Shown one piece after another: positions 52,732 through 64,000 of a DNA stretch of 64,000 nucleotides. The stretch lies in NCBI GenBank assembly GCA_003342815.1, contig PTEX01000312.1:1310-65309 (forward strand). Direction: 5' to 3'. A program made the position numbers and the translations under genes. Under the pieces are notes generated by a model. The model had not been told where the DNA came from. It did no database searches and was given only the letters and a program-made list of their open reading frames with translations. The DNA is from Eudromia elegans. Its lineage: Eukaryota; Chordata; Aves; Tinamiformes; Tinamidae. Every line of letters begins with the position of its first letter. Position 1 is the first letter of the stretch.

Positions 52732-52848
52732 ACTGTTTGGATTGTGTTGAATGTAATGCGCAATGAGTTTAAGCTGAGATGTGGACTTTCCAGATACTGT
52801 GTTCAGAAGGGCACTGCAGGACTTGAGACTCTTAAATATTTTGAGTAA
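52732..52848 (+). CDS. Candidate terminal coding exon, plus strand
   Basis: Seen: a very strong acceptor (about 25 pyrimidines, then CTCTAG) ends at 52731. The first frame then reads 38 codons (starting TVWIVLNVMRNEFKLRCGL, ending LETLKYFE) to TAA at 52846-52848. AATAAA follows at 52961, about 113 nt after the stop, so the arrangement fits a short last exon with a compact 3' UTR. The peptide is not recognised, 38 codons is short, and homopolymer-rich acceptors are common in AT-rich DNA, so chance is quite possible. Confidence 0.2.
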   Translation, partial: TVWIVLNVMRNEFKLRCGLSRYCVQKGTAGLETLKYFE

Positions 52849-55800
52849 AGAAGTCTGGACTAATTATACATTTCTTAATGGTAAAATATTAATTTAATAA
52901 CTGTGAAAGCAGCAGATGCTGTGAAGAAAAAAAGCACTGAAGTCTATCTCAGTGATCAGAAATAAAATCTCTAAGAATTATATAATTTTAATGAATAGTG
53001 TGAGGGGACTAACTGTAGTTTTGAAAGCTTCCCCCTAATTAACAGGAAGAAGGGAAGAAGGCAGGATTCTCAGTGTGATGTCAAGGATGCCAGTACAGAT
53101 CACTTATCAGGTCATGAAGCCAAATCCTTTCCCTCTTCCTTTATCATCAGCTTGCTAGTCGCACTCTTTAAGATGATAGACTTGTGATGATGAGTGAATA
53201 GATGTTACCTCTTCATTTTCTGGGTATCCATGTTTGTTTTGTTATAACTGGGCAGTCTGAAGTGTGGAGCCGTACCTACTCTATAGGTACGAGAAGAATT
53301 CCTATGAAGAAGTTGAAGTATGTGAGAAATTATCTTCCTGTAATTCTTTGTTCTGTGGAACTATAGATGAGTTGTCATCCAGTTATTATCCTTGTTCTGA
53401 AATTTGCAGGCTTTTCATTTGAACCACCCTGCCTTCCCTAGTAGAAGCGTTTTGAAAATTTGCTTTCATAAGCGTGCAAACCTGTAAGTTATACAGACTG
53501 CACATGCATATTATATGTACTTACATGCATTCATGTGTTATGTGTGTGTCAGTATGAATTATGTCCTGATATCATATTAAAGAAATGCATTGATCTCAAG
53601 ATGGAACAATATATGTAGATACATACTTGAAGAAGGGCAATAGCTTAAAAAAAAGTAGGAAAAAAAAGTAAAAATTAAGTAAAATAAAAAAAGCGTAAAG
53701 GTCTTGCATTGTAAAAATCCACTCACTGGAGTTAAAGACTTCTTGGCATATCTTTCACTTTCTCCAATTTGTCTTAACAATAGCAACACACTCAAGATAA
53801 TGCACTGTACTTGGAGGCCTTATAAGACTTTGACAGGCTTCTTAATCTAATTGTACTTATTTACTTGTCCCACTTGCTTGCTCTTGTATGGAGCAGATCT
53901 CATGAGAATCTGTTTGACAGTGAGTGTGATTTTGAAACATGGGATTAATGAAGACTTCTTTTTTGAACCTGTGCTGTGGGTCAGCAGCATCCCAGGCTTG
54001 TGGGGCTTTGAGGATGATGTGTCAGTGAAATAAGAACACCAGAGAAGGAGGGAGGGAAAAGAAAACAGAACAAAACAAAAAAGGATGCAGAAAAATGGAT
54101 TGAATTCAAGAGTGGCATCTTGATAGTGGGTGATATCATCAGTAAACAAGGGAATGCAGTGCAATTTTTCCTTGAGAAATCTGAAAGCAGACTCACATTG
54201 AAGGACCTACTAAAGTACTGGCAAAAAGTTTTGAGTAAACCTCCCCAAATGACCCTTTTCTTTGATGTGACACAGCATATGCAGTTGTATTTCCATACTG
54301 CCGTGGACTGTTGTCAACACTCCCAAAATTTGAGTTAAATAGTGGTAGAAGCACTAGAAATTTTTAACTGTGAGAAAACAACTGGAAAATCTGGAAGAGA
54401 GATGCCAGTTAGCTATAGTTTAATGCAATCTGTATAGTGTAGTTATTCCCGCTGGTGATGGGAGTATTTTAAAATACCTTTTGGTTTAAGCAATTTTATC
54501 ACTAGAAAACTAATACCTACCTGTTGATACGTGGTATTGCACAGCAGCAGCATTTTATTCTGGTGCATGAGCGAGCATTCAGGAAAAAGCCATTGGTACC
54601 TGGTGCTCTCCACAAGTCCTCCTGTGTGCACATGTGTAGTGCAAGGTGGAGGGGGTGAAGCACAAAGGTGATCGACTCGAGGAGAAATTTTCAAGTTGTC
54701 TTTAGAATAAACAAAACTTTTCTTGACTGCATCTGCTTGTCTTTATTTCTTCTCTTCTTTTTTTTTTTTTCTTTTTTTTCTTTCTTCCTGTTATAATGGA
54801 CAAGTTGATTTTGGAATACTTGCAGTTATGTGCAAGAGACGCCTGTTAATTTTAGCTTTTTCTGTTGTTGTAATATTTTATAACTGTTTGAAAACTGAGC
54901 GCTGTGATGAAAATTATATCCCTGTTTCAGCTTCACTATCTATTATAAAAACTGTCTTAAAAGGAGCAGTCCCTGAGATTAGCTTGTGTGAGTGCCTTTC
55001 ATATGATACTTTTCTTCTCCCCTTCCTCTTTCAGTGAAAGACTTAACAAGGCTAATGATATTGACATTCAAAGCATTGTAATTGGCATCTGATTTAGAGT
55101 CCATTATCGTGAGTAAGTCCTATTAATTTGAAGCTGTTCATTTCCCTCCTCTGCAAGCCTGGGTGAAGGATTGCATGATTAAGCTTGCTCAGATTTTCAG
55201 TGTTTTTTTTTCGACTGAGGTCGTATAGAGTTGATGTGCATCAGATACTAAAAATATTATCCGATTATTTGAAATGTCTGCCCACATATAATTAGTTCCC
55301 CAGAACTATTTTTTTCATATTTGATGACTCACGCACTTAAAGAAATTGCTGGTGTAAACACCGTTTTGCTTCCATAGGAACACTTACTGTTTGTTTTCAC
55401 TCTTTTCCCTGTGAGCTCTATAGCTCAGTCTTCTTTTACCTTGGACTTTTTTGCAAAGGCGTTATGTGATTGCAGGGTGAGTGATTACATGAGGCTGCTC
55501 TCCGCACTCATCTGCCTTTCCCAAGGCACCCACACTTTTTTTTTTCAGTACTTTAACCCTGCTCTTCCACAAACCCCAACGTGACAAATACCAAGGGAAA
55601 TTGTGACATTTAGACCATGATGCTGATGGGAGTTTTGTGAAACTCAGTGGTGAAGGTGGAGGAAAGCATATGTTCACCTCCTCAGGACTTGCAAGTGTTG
55701 GCATTCCGGGCTAGCAGGTTGCCTGCACAATTTGCCACCCATGCCATCTTGCAGACAGGCCTTTGAATATAGAATTTGTGAGGATTCTTTGATTTTAGTT

Positions 55801-56839
55801 TGAAATACTTCTTATAAAGTAAGAAAAGTCTTACAGGGAGGTAGAACTGTACATGGAAGATAAATGAGGTTTGATTAGCCCCCAAAAAGGGGAAGGTGAG
55901 TATTTGGTCCTTCTTGTGCCAACCCCAACAGCCAAGCATGCAGATTTTGTTGTTTTTTTGAATACCTATGTTTCTTAAATAATTTCCAGTAACTAGACTT
56001 TGATTTACATACAGATATTCAAAGTAAATATGCACATCCTGAAAAGAAAAAAAAGTGTAATTGAAAGCTATTGAAATGTTTATCTCGGTGGCAAAGTATC
56101 AGTACATAAATGACTGTTGGCTTCAAATGAATATTTATGCTTAACTCCAAAATGCAGACCATGAATATCTTTGTTGTTTTGCACAAGCGTGTGTACTAAT
56201 ATCCCACACAGAATTTTCTGTGCCTTTTTATTTTACTGAAATTTAAAACTGATGCATGAACGTTCATTGCACCATTTTATGTGTGAAGAAAGATGGAACA
56301 AAAAGCAGAGAAGCATCAAAATGCTTTCATGTGTTTCAAAGCAGCATTATAAAATGAGTAGGAAGACTTACTGTGCATAGAAAAGTCATTTTAAATATTA
56401 ATAATGCAAAAAGTATTTCTAAATTAGGGAATTCATTTCACATCATTAAATTGGCATGCTGCTTTCCAATTGCTCTGTGCTAAAAGAACACATTTTGTCT
56501 TAGGACGTTTTAGGAGATGTTAGTCATATTTATGAAAAAAGGATGCTAAGAATTACATTTCAGAAAGTACTGATTTGAAAAAAAAAACAACAGTGAAAAT
56601 GTATAATGAAAATTTCTTAAAGTATCCCCTGAGATAGAGGAACAGCTAAGGCAGTGTTTTTTATAATACTCTTCTGCTAATGAGGACCTAAATGCGGAAA
56701 TTTTGTGCCAGTAATTTACCCCAAAGTATACATGCTACATAACAACTTGACAGATAGTTAACAGTGGGATGGAAATTAGCATTTGGGAAGTTTTACCTGA
56801 ACGTACCTAAATCAGTGCGATTCAAGCTTCCCAGGTCTC
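52849..56839. other. AT-rich stretch with one enhancer-like segment
   Basis: A pyrimidine tract lies at 54741-54790. A 68-codon plus frame at about 54120-54335 is unrecognised. Positions 55130-55380 are non-repetitive, with gattaagc, ccgattat and tgatgactca-like motifs, and have an enhancer-like texture. No gene recognised. Confidence 0.45.
52961..52966 (+). promoter_or_regulatory. AATAAA polyadenylation signal candidate
   Basis: Lies about 113 nt after the stop of the candidate exon at 52732-52848. It has value only together with that exon. Confidence 0.2.
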
Positions 56840-57560
56840 CCCTCTCCCCGTGAGAGTTTCCCCAGCCTTGGCTCCTGTGACAGAAGATGGGAAGAGCAAG
56901 TAACTCATCAGCAAGGAGTTCACGTGAAGGGCTCCTAGAAGTTGCCCCATGGCTGTGGGGTGTTGCATGAGAGAAGGGGAGAGTGCCCCAGCACACAGGG
57001 TCGTCCCAGGCCTGCTGACCGCAGCACCCTGTGCCACCAGGCACCCCTGGCTGTTGGCAGTCCCATTGGCCTTACCACCTGCATGCTGTTCGCTGGAGGC
57101 CCACGAGCGGACCAGAAACCACTGCGTGGGAAAGGGGACTTGTTTTGGACAACAAGTTTTCCAGGTTTCAGTGCCTGAGAGAAGTGTACACGATTTGCAA
57201 GCCCGTGTTCTTCTGTGGCCACACAGTGAGGAGGGACCTCTCTAATGATAGCAGTCCCTGTCCCTCTGTAGCGCAAGTGCTAATTCCCCAAAGTTGTGGT
57301 TGGCTGTAATCCTGAGCGGCCCTATGGCTAGAACAGAATTTGAAGTAGGACACTGAAATATGGTGAAGCACATTGTGGTGAGAGCGCAGCACTGTGTAGT
57401 TTCAAGGGCAGGATGCTCTGCATGTTGGATTGAGGCCTTGCAGGGTGGAAGGTGCCGGTGCTGTGCACTCATAGCTGCCATGGCCGCGTGGCAGCCTTCC
57501 CTTCTACCCACTGCCATCGCTAACAGCAGGCTTATGGTTTTGGATTTTCCTTGCTCTTTT
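56840..57560. other. GC-richer patch next to a CR1 copy, unclassified
   Basis: GC-richer than its flanks, with open frames up to 117 codons on both strands (plus 56949-57245 and 57031-57309; minus 57276-56935 and 57595-57242). None carries a domain I recognise. It ends about 50 bp before the CR1 3' end at 57610. Confidence 0.3.
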
Positions 57561-57609
57561 ATTAGTTGATTTTTCTTATATATTGTGCAGACCATGTGAT
57601 CACATATTA

Positions 57610-58684
57610 CACGGAATCACAGAATCTTTAGGGTTGGAAGGGAACTCTAGAGATCATCTAGTACAACCCCCCTGCTCCATCCGGGACATCTGGAGCATGT
57701 GGCACAGGGTGGTGTCCAAGCGGGTTTTGAAGATCTCCAGAGAAGGAGACTCCACCACCTCTCTGGGCAGCCTGTGCCAGGGCTCTGTCACTCTCAAAGG
57801 AAAGAAGTTCTTCCTCACATGGAGATGGAACTGCCCAGATTTCAATTTAAAACCACTGCCTCTCGTCCTATCACCAGCCTCTTCTAAAAAAAAAAAAAAA
57901 AAAAAAAAAATTAGCCACCTCCTCCCTACCATCATACCTGACGAATTTGTACATGTTGATTAGATCCCCTCTTATCCTTCTCTAAACAGGCCCATCTCAT
58001 TTAACCTCTCCACATACGGTAGGTGCTTGATCATCTTTGTCACTCATCCCTGGACCCTCTCAAGGAGCTCCACATCCCTCCTGTACTGGGGAGCCCAGAA
58101 CTGCACACAGTACTAGAGGTGCAGCCGCACCAGGGCTGAGTAGAGGGGCAGGATCCCGTCCCTCGAACTGTTGACAATGCTACTCCTGATGCAGGCCAGG
58201 ATCCCATTGGCCTTCTTGGCCACAAGGGCACACTGCTTACTCATGGTTAACTTGTCAACTAGGGCTCCCAGGTCTCTCTCCAGGCAGCTGCTTTCCAACA
58301 GATCCGCCCCTGATCTGTACTGATGCCTGGGGTTATTCCTGCCCAAGTGCAGGACCCTTCACTTGTCCTTGTAGAACCTCATGAGGTTCCTCTCTGCCCA
58401 ACTCTCCATCCTGTCCAAGTCCCTCTGGATGGCAGCACAGCCCTCTGGAATGTTGGCCACTCCACCCAGTTTGGTGTCATCTGCAAGCTTGCTCAGGGTG
58501 CACTCTGTGCCCTCGTCCAAGTCATTGATGAACAAGTTGAACAGCACTGGGCCCAGCACTGACCTCTGGGGGACACCGCTGGCCACAGGCCTCCAACTAG
58601 CCTCGGCCCTCTTTATGATGACCCTTTGGGCTCTGCCATCCAGCCAGTCCCCGATCCACCTCACTGTCCTCCCGTCCAGTCGAT
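57610..58684 (-). mobile_element. CR1 LINE, longest copy in the window, with reverse transcriptase remnant
   Basis: Minus-strand CR1 of about 1,075 bp with its 3' end at the low coordinate (octamers cacggaat and cacagaat at 57610-57625). Frame 58664-58359 encodes part of the ORF2 reverse transcriptase: [20 protein letters not shown], then LADDTKLGG, which is the FADD catalytic box with Phe changed to Leu. Next come [19 protein letters not shown] and, in 58346-58113, QQCALVAKKANGILACI. The same frame carries substitution-type stops (after YKDK and after LVRLHL), then continues as [20 protein letters not shown]. Frame 57935-57654 holds the C-terminus ([18 protein letters not shown]). The element is 5'-truncated near 58684 and inactive. 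Much of it keeps one frame, so it is decayed by substitutions more than by indels. Confidence 0.97.
57886..57910. repeat. A25 homopolymer inside the CR1 coding region
   Basis: Twenty-five A on the plus strand (poly-Phe in the CR1 sense frame), sitting inside the ORF2 tail, not at the element's end. The copy at 1490 has ccaaaagaagcc at the matching point, so the run most likely grew by slippage from that native A-rich motif. Confidence 0.9.
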
Positions 58685-61600
58685 CAGCTCTGTGTGTTAC
58701 ATAGCTTGAGCCCTATGGGAACAGGATGTAGAACAACTTGCCAAGTGGTTGAACTTCTCATACCATAACTACCTTTCAAGATTAATGAAAAAACCTTTTT
58801 TTTCCTGTATCGTAATACACACTGCTTCTACTTTATAATTTTCTTTTTGTGATCAAATTCTCATATTTAATGATAAAACTTATCATTAACAGCATCTCAT
58901 TAAAACTTTAATGATAAAAAAATAACACCCCAAACATTCCATATGATCAGTCTGGGAAATTACGGTTGTAGCATGTATATATATAATCATGTGAGATCTC
59001 TTGAAGTATCTTGTAAGATTAAATGGATTCAACAGCAGCACGTATATATGTGCACATAGGCACATGGTATAGTGAAGCATTTGCTTTCCTGCACTAAGGA
59101 GGAGACTGAAAAGAAGTTACTGACTTGTATAATAGTTACTGGCTGCATGTTATTTGAACCAACACCAAGAAATATGCATTAGTCGTCATTATTGTAAGAT
59201 TTGAAATGCATATAGACAGTTTATTCTGTTGCTCTGTTTCCTAAATTTCCAGATGTGACATAAGGAGGTCAGTGTAGACTAGGTATTTCACATACTTCAT
59301 TAGTGCTTCCTGTGTGCAAGCACAGCGAGGTCGACAGACCACATGTAGTCTTTTACCTATTAAAACTTCAGTAGCTCTATTTAATATGCATCAAAATATA
59401 TTACGCTATATAAATCTCAAATATGAAGAACATATTCAGTAGAAATAGCAAAATAAAGCTTTGTGTAAAAGATTCTAATTTCACGTAATAGTTTTACAGC
59501 AAGTAGATGATTTTTTATCCCAGTTTTAAATATACTACTCTTTTATTTCAGAATATATGAGTACAAGTCTGTTTTCTAGGGCACAAATAACAGAAAATAT
59601 AAAAAGATAAAAATATATGCACATGTATGTATTTTTGTGTCGTATTATAAAAAAAAAGGATTACTACACATATGTTTAATCACGTCTGTCGTTATTTATC
59701 ATATTTAGGTCAGAGACTAAATTTGTACCATAGTTTTTTCCATCTGTCTGGTAAAATCTCTAAACATAAGCTATAAAGCCTTAAATCGCAATTCCTTAAA
59801 ATTATTATAGAATGTATTCACTTTCTTCCTGTCAACTATGCATCATTTACTAGTGGTCAAGTCATGAGTGGAGGAAGTTTAGATTTGGCTTCCTCACCAT
59901 ATCTCATTTATCTTTTTTGCTCTACCTATGTGGCTCTGCATAGAATTATCTACTCTTACTTGTTTTCAAAGCACCCAGTTAAAAAAAAAAAGGGGAGGGC
60001 GGGTGGTTTGAGGTGGATTGTAGCTGTAGAAGACAGTTTGATAGAATATCTCATATCAGGGTAAACTTGAATCTTGATGTCTTTGATACAGAATTAATAT
60101 AGACACTCCTGAATCCATATAGAGCAATTTGAAGAGCAACAGCACAGAGAAAGAAAGAAGTCTACCAGATTTCATTGCAGGCCCATTAGACTCTTGCATA
60201 TTAAATTCCTCTCTTTCTTTATGATATTTATAGTTTTTTCACTAAAGGACAACACTTTTTTTTCAGGACCATTTTGATGTGTAGGGTTACTAAAGCCATA
60301 AAAATATTATTTGTCAAAAATATTAATAAATGACTAGTAGTACATACCAAGCTGTATAATTCAGTACTGGTCTACATTTTAAATCATTTTGGTAATGAAA
60401 ATATGATACAACTACGAAAGGGTGAGCTGAATTTCTGGTCCAGGTGCCATCCTAAGAAAGGTGCATGAGTCTAATGGAATATCAACTTTTCATCAGGTCT
60501 TCTTTTACCCAGAAGTTACTGAGAAACTATTAATTTTACTCTAGTTTGGAGGTTACTGCTTAGATTATGTTGCTTGAAAATAAAGATATTAAGCCTTATC
60601 CAGAACAACAAATTCAGAAGTCTTAGGTATGTGTGAAAGTGCCCACTTCTAGCAGCAGAAAGGCTTTCTGTGTGCTGACCAGTGTAATATATTGAAAAGT
60701 GAGGAGGAGGAGAAGGAGGTAAGATGCCAAAATATTTATTTTCAGTATTTATTTGATTTGAAGTTGATTGTGTTAAACATTTTTGCCATCTTTCACTTGC
60801 AAAATAAGTAACTCTGTAAGAAAAATCTTTTGAAAACTGTAGACTTACCCAAAGGGGTTGTATTTTATAGTACATTTTTCCTGGGTAATATGTGTTACTC
60901 TTATTTATGCTTCTCCTTCAGGAGTCTGAAGTGTTCTGACTTTTATGATGAAGTACTCCAAATTATAATAATTGAATTACTCAATTTGAAAGGAAGGGAA
61001 AGATAGTTCAACTAATCAAGAAGTCTGGGATTGGGGTTTTGTCTGGAACTGCTCTGTTTCAGGCATGATGTTAATCATGATCCCTTGTGGCTTAAAAATC
61101 CTCTCTGTATGTGAGCTAACCTAAGTCAGGTTTTTGCTGCTGAATGTTAATGTAAATCCTGTATTGCAAATACAGAGAAAAAAACATGAAATAAGCTTGA
61201 ATGATGAATATGTAAGACTCTGAGCAAAGAGTCTTGTCCTAAAAAGGACAAATTCATTAATTTAATTATGCATTGCAAAAATATTTATTCAACCAGACTA
61301 AGTAATAACTTGAGAAGGACCAGGTAGAAAATTTCTGGCAATTTATGATGAAGAAGAAATACTGAATCTACAGAGTTGAAGTGTTATGAGGAAATAAATA
61401 ATTACACTGAAACTTTTATAGAAAGTCAAGCAGGCAGCCAGCCTGGCAGGCAACCTGTCTGTCTGTGCAGTTGAAGGGATATTGCTTGCTGCCAGCTCCA
61501 AGTAGGCTTCTAATCTCCATGAGCGGAAGCACAACTGGACACTGCGTGGACACTCTTCTCATTTGTGAGGAACCAGGGTGTAGGGCATCATCCAAGAGGA

Positions 61601-63782
61601 CATGTGAAAGAATCCCAGGCAGTGGGACTGTTTTGATGGGTCTAAATTTTCCTTCACAGCTTCTATGCGAGAAAGAGCTCCAAAGCCTATTTGAAAGGAG
61701 TGGAAACTAGTGCAGAGGCCATATCTACTGGCTGTTTAGCCAGTTCTCAACATCAGTGAAGCCTCCTGAATTGCTTCATGTTGGTACTTAAAATCTCGGA
61801 ACTTAAATTTAGTATCTGTGTTGGACTGTCACATATTGGCTCAAAACTGGAAGATCCCAGTACTCTGTATAATAGAAAATAAAAACTAGATTGGGAGATT
61901 GACCCTTTCTCATATGCAGTGAGTTGAGATAGTTTTCAGGTAGTGCCATCCTTGCTATTTTGTATGAAATACGTCCAACTAATGAACGAAAGTCCTTTCA
62001 AAAAATACAAATTATGATTGAATTGCTTCATATTTTGCATCACGCTTGCAGACATAATTTTCCCTGAAACTTCTTGATTATATTTCATATTTTCTACTCA
62101 GAAACCTTAAGGAAGATGATGGCTATTAATATAGAGATACAAATGAGAGGACCAGCTTTGAACCAAAGGATTGCCAGCTTTGTAGTTATCACTTAAGAAT
62201 TGGAGGGACCCAAACTGGAATGCCTTTTCCAAAACTTTGGGGATATAGCCAAAGATTGTCAAAAGTGGCAGTTTATTTACAGTTCATCAGGTGTTACTTG
62301 TTCAACCAGAGAGAATGAGGGTTTCTGGTGATTTTTTAAAAATTTTTATAGGGACATGGAGTTCCTATAGTTCAATATCTTGTGTCAAAACCTAACCATA
62401 AGCAGACAATTAGGAAATAAATGTATAAACAGGGCAGGAGTATGTGTTTCCTCTGCTAATGCTTTCTCCATGTTGAGCTGCTTACAGCTCACTGAGTTTC
62501 CTGAACTGGGCTCGATATCTGGGTGTACTTTGCACCCCTCTGTGGATCTCTTTTCTGTGATCCTGTCCGTTTTCCCTTTGAATCCATGTAAACCTTATAT
62601 ATCTGTAGCATTTTTCAGGCCTGCTCCTTGCGGCACCTTTTTTATTTGTTTTGAACCTGGTTCCTACAAGCCTCGTTTTGTAACCTTTCTTTCTCAGAAG
62701 ACAAGGGGGATGATCCATCCTTGTCCATCCTCTGTGTGCCTTGCATGAATTACGAGGCATGACTTACTTAACTGCTTTTTACTCGGCTGACTCCTGTCCA
62801 GGCTGATCAGTCTGTTTCCTACAACTTGGGCTGTCTTTGGTCATCATGTTTGTCTCTGATCTCCCTTGCATTATTAATCTACTGATTTGATAGTTTTTTT
62901 TTTTTTCAATACCATGGAACAATATATTTTGGAAAGGTTTCCTGACATAGATTTGTTAAAGAAAAATTGCTAAGTCCTCTTTAAAGTTTAAAGAAAAAAA
63001 AATCCTAAGTAAACCATGCATTCGCAAATTCAGTCAATAGCACATGCTAAAACATATGATTGAATAAAAATAAATCTTTATGTAATAGAAAAACTTTTTT
63101 TTTTCTTTTTTCATGTTTGTTCTTGTCAAACCTGTGTTAGCAGGAATTTTCACAGTGCAGGTCTAAATACGTAACTAAAATCTGCTGTTGTGAGCAGATA
63201 TTAAAAAAAAAGAAAGCTCAGAATAGAATACTATTTTTTTGTGTTTTTTTTCACAAATGACTATTCTAGTAGCTACCAAAGGCTTAAGCCTACAGTATTT
63301 TGTAATTCTGCTTATGTGTCATGCTGCTGTGTGTAATTACTTGTTCACTGGCAACCACTGATTCTGAAATACTTGATACTGTTTCTGCAGTACATCTGTT
63401 GTTTGCAGGAGGCCTTTTTTACTTGATATTCCAGTTGTAACAATTGCTCAAGGTGGGAGAGGAGGGAATAATCTTATGACAGTGTCTGTCCATTGTAAAA
63501 AAAAACCAAAATGACATTTTACAAGAATGCAGATGCACAGCTGCTTTGCTGATCTTAATCTTGAAGGCGGTATTAAAATAGTCATAAAATGGATCATTGT
63601 TTGAGAATACAGCTCTCTGCCTGTGAATCCCATGGAATGGCTTGCTCCTCATACTAACAAGCAGTAGCTATGGGATGGTTAATATATTTTGCCTTTTCTC
63701 TTTTTCCAGAAGAGAGGTTATTTTAGGTCTTGGAAATAATTGCCATTTAGATGGCTTATGACTTTATACAATTAATTTTACA
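58685..63782. other. AT-rich stretch without a recognised gene
   Basis: AT-rich with short A/T runs (59980-59990, 62888-62906 and others). Open frames such as minus 60875-60516 and plus 62380-62748 have no recognisable domain. No repeat family recognised. Confidence 0.5.
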
Positions 63783-63827
63783 TTTTTTTTTTCTTTTCTT
63801 TTTTTTTCTTTTTTTTTTATTTTTCAG
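63783..63827 (+). repeat. T/C-rich tract ending in a splice-acceptor-like CAG
   Basis: About 38 pyrimidines followed by atttttcag. The next 20 codons are open in one frame (FRMYICIAFYHPEAL...) before a stop. Another acceptor-like site (ccttttctctttttccag) ends at 63709. Both may be chance in AT-rich DNA. Confidence 0.3.
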
Positions 63828-64000
63828 ATTTAGGATGTATATTTGTATTGCTTTTTATCATCCAGAGGCGTTACATAAAGCTATAAGCTGAATTTTGCCT
63901 TTGAAATTATTTTGGTATTATTTCTGCTGTTCACTGCAAAGCAAATAGCACTGCAGTGCTGGCATTTCTGTCATGTCAAATCTGAAGGCTTAATCATGCG
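63828..64000. other. End of window, nothing assignable
   Basis: Ordinary AT-rich sequence with no feature beyond the short frame noted for the preceding tract. Confidence 0.5.

Noticed and set aside
58040-58231. 63-codon minus-strand frame inside the CR1 at 57610
   Set aside because: Shadow of the real ORF2 frame, which continues through the same bases with CR1-like residues.
1-64000. tRNA, rRNA, snRNA, CRISPR or mitochondrial insertions
   Set aside because: Scanned by eye for cloverleaf B-box strings, rRNA-like conserved blocks and regularly spaced repeats; none found. A covariance-model search would be decisive.

Overview
The window reads as a bird, or at least sauropsid, nuclear genome. 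The three clearest features are 5'-truncated CR1 LINE copies: two on the minus strand (1490-2215 and 57610-58684) and one on the plus strand (13804-14163). Each has the CR1 3' end with ATTCTRTG-type octamers and pieces of the ORF2 reverse transcriptase C-terminus. The rest is mostly AT-rich intergenic or intronic DNA with few repeats: two CA microsatellites, a TTTTA pentamer array and several homopolymer tracts. I see no tRNA, rRNA, CRISPR array, bacterial-style operon or complete recognisable protein gene.

Layout. Positions 1-1290 are GC- and CpG-rich and carry, on the minus strand, a run of strong splice signals outlining small exons (587-686, 315-400 and 36 running off the window); this is the best candidate for a host gene, product not recognised. 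A CR1 copy abuts it. Further candidate exons, each resting on splice signals plus an open frame only, lie at 5209-5377 (minus), 22055-22163 (minus, with stop and nearby AATAAA), 47992-48197 (plus) and 52732-52848 (plus, with stop and downstream AATAAA). An eroded envelope-like retroviral fossil is proposed on the minus strand at 18322-19335.

GC-richer patches at about 7440-7930, 27560-27920, 30640-31425, 50220-50600 and 56840-57560 stand out from the AT-rich background and remain unclassified. Segments near 11083-11330, 48961-49330, 51050-51350 and 55130-55380 have the look of conserved non-coding (enhancer-like) DNA, rich in TAAT-type homeodomain core motifs; that is inference from texture alone.

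No functional pathway can be reconstructed. The most useful follow-ups are RNA-seq support for the proposed exons, a multi-species alignment for the enhancer-like blocks, and a translated search for the envelope-like fossil.
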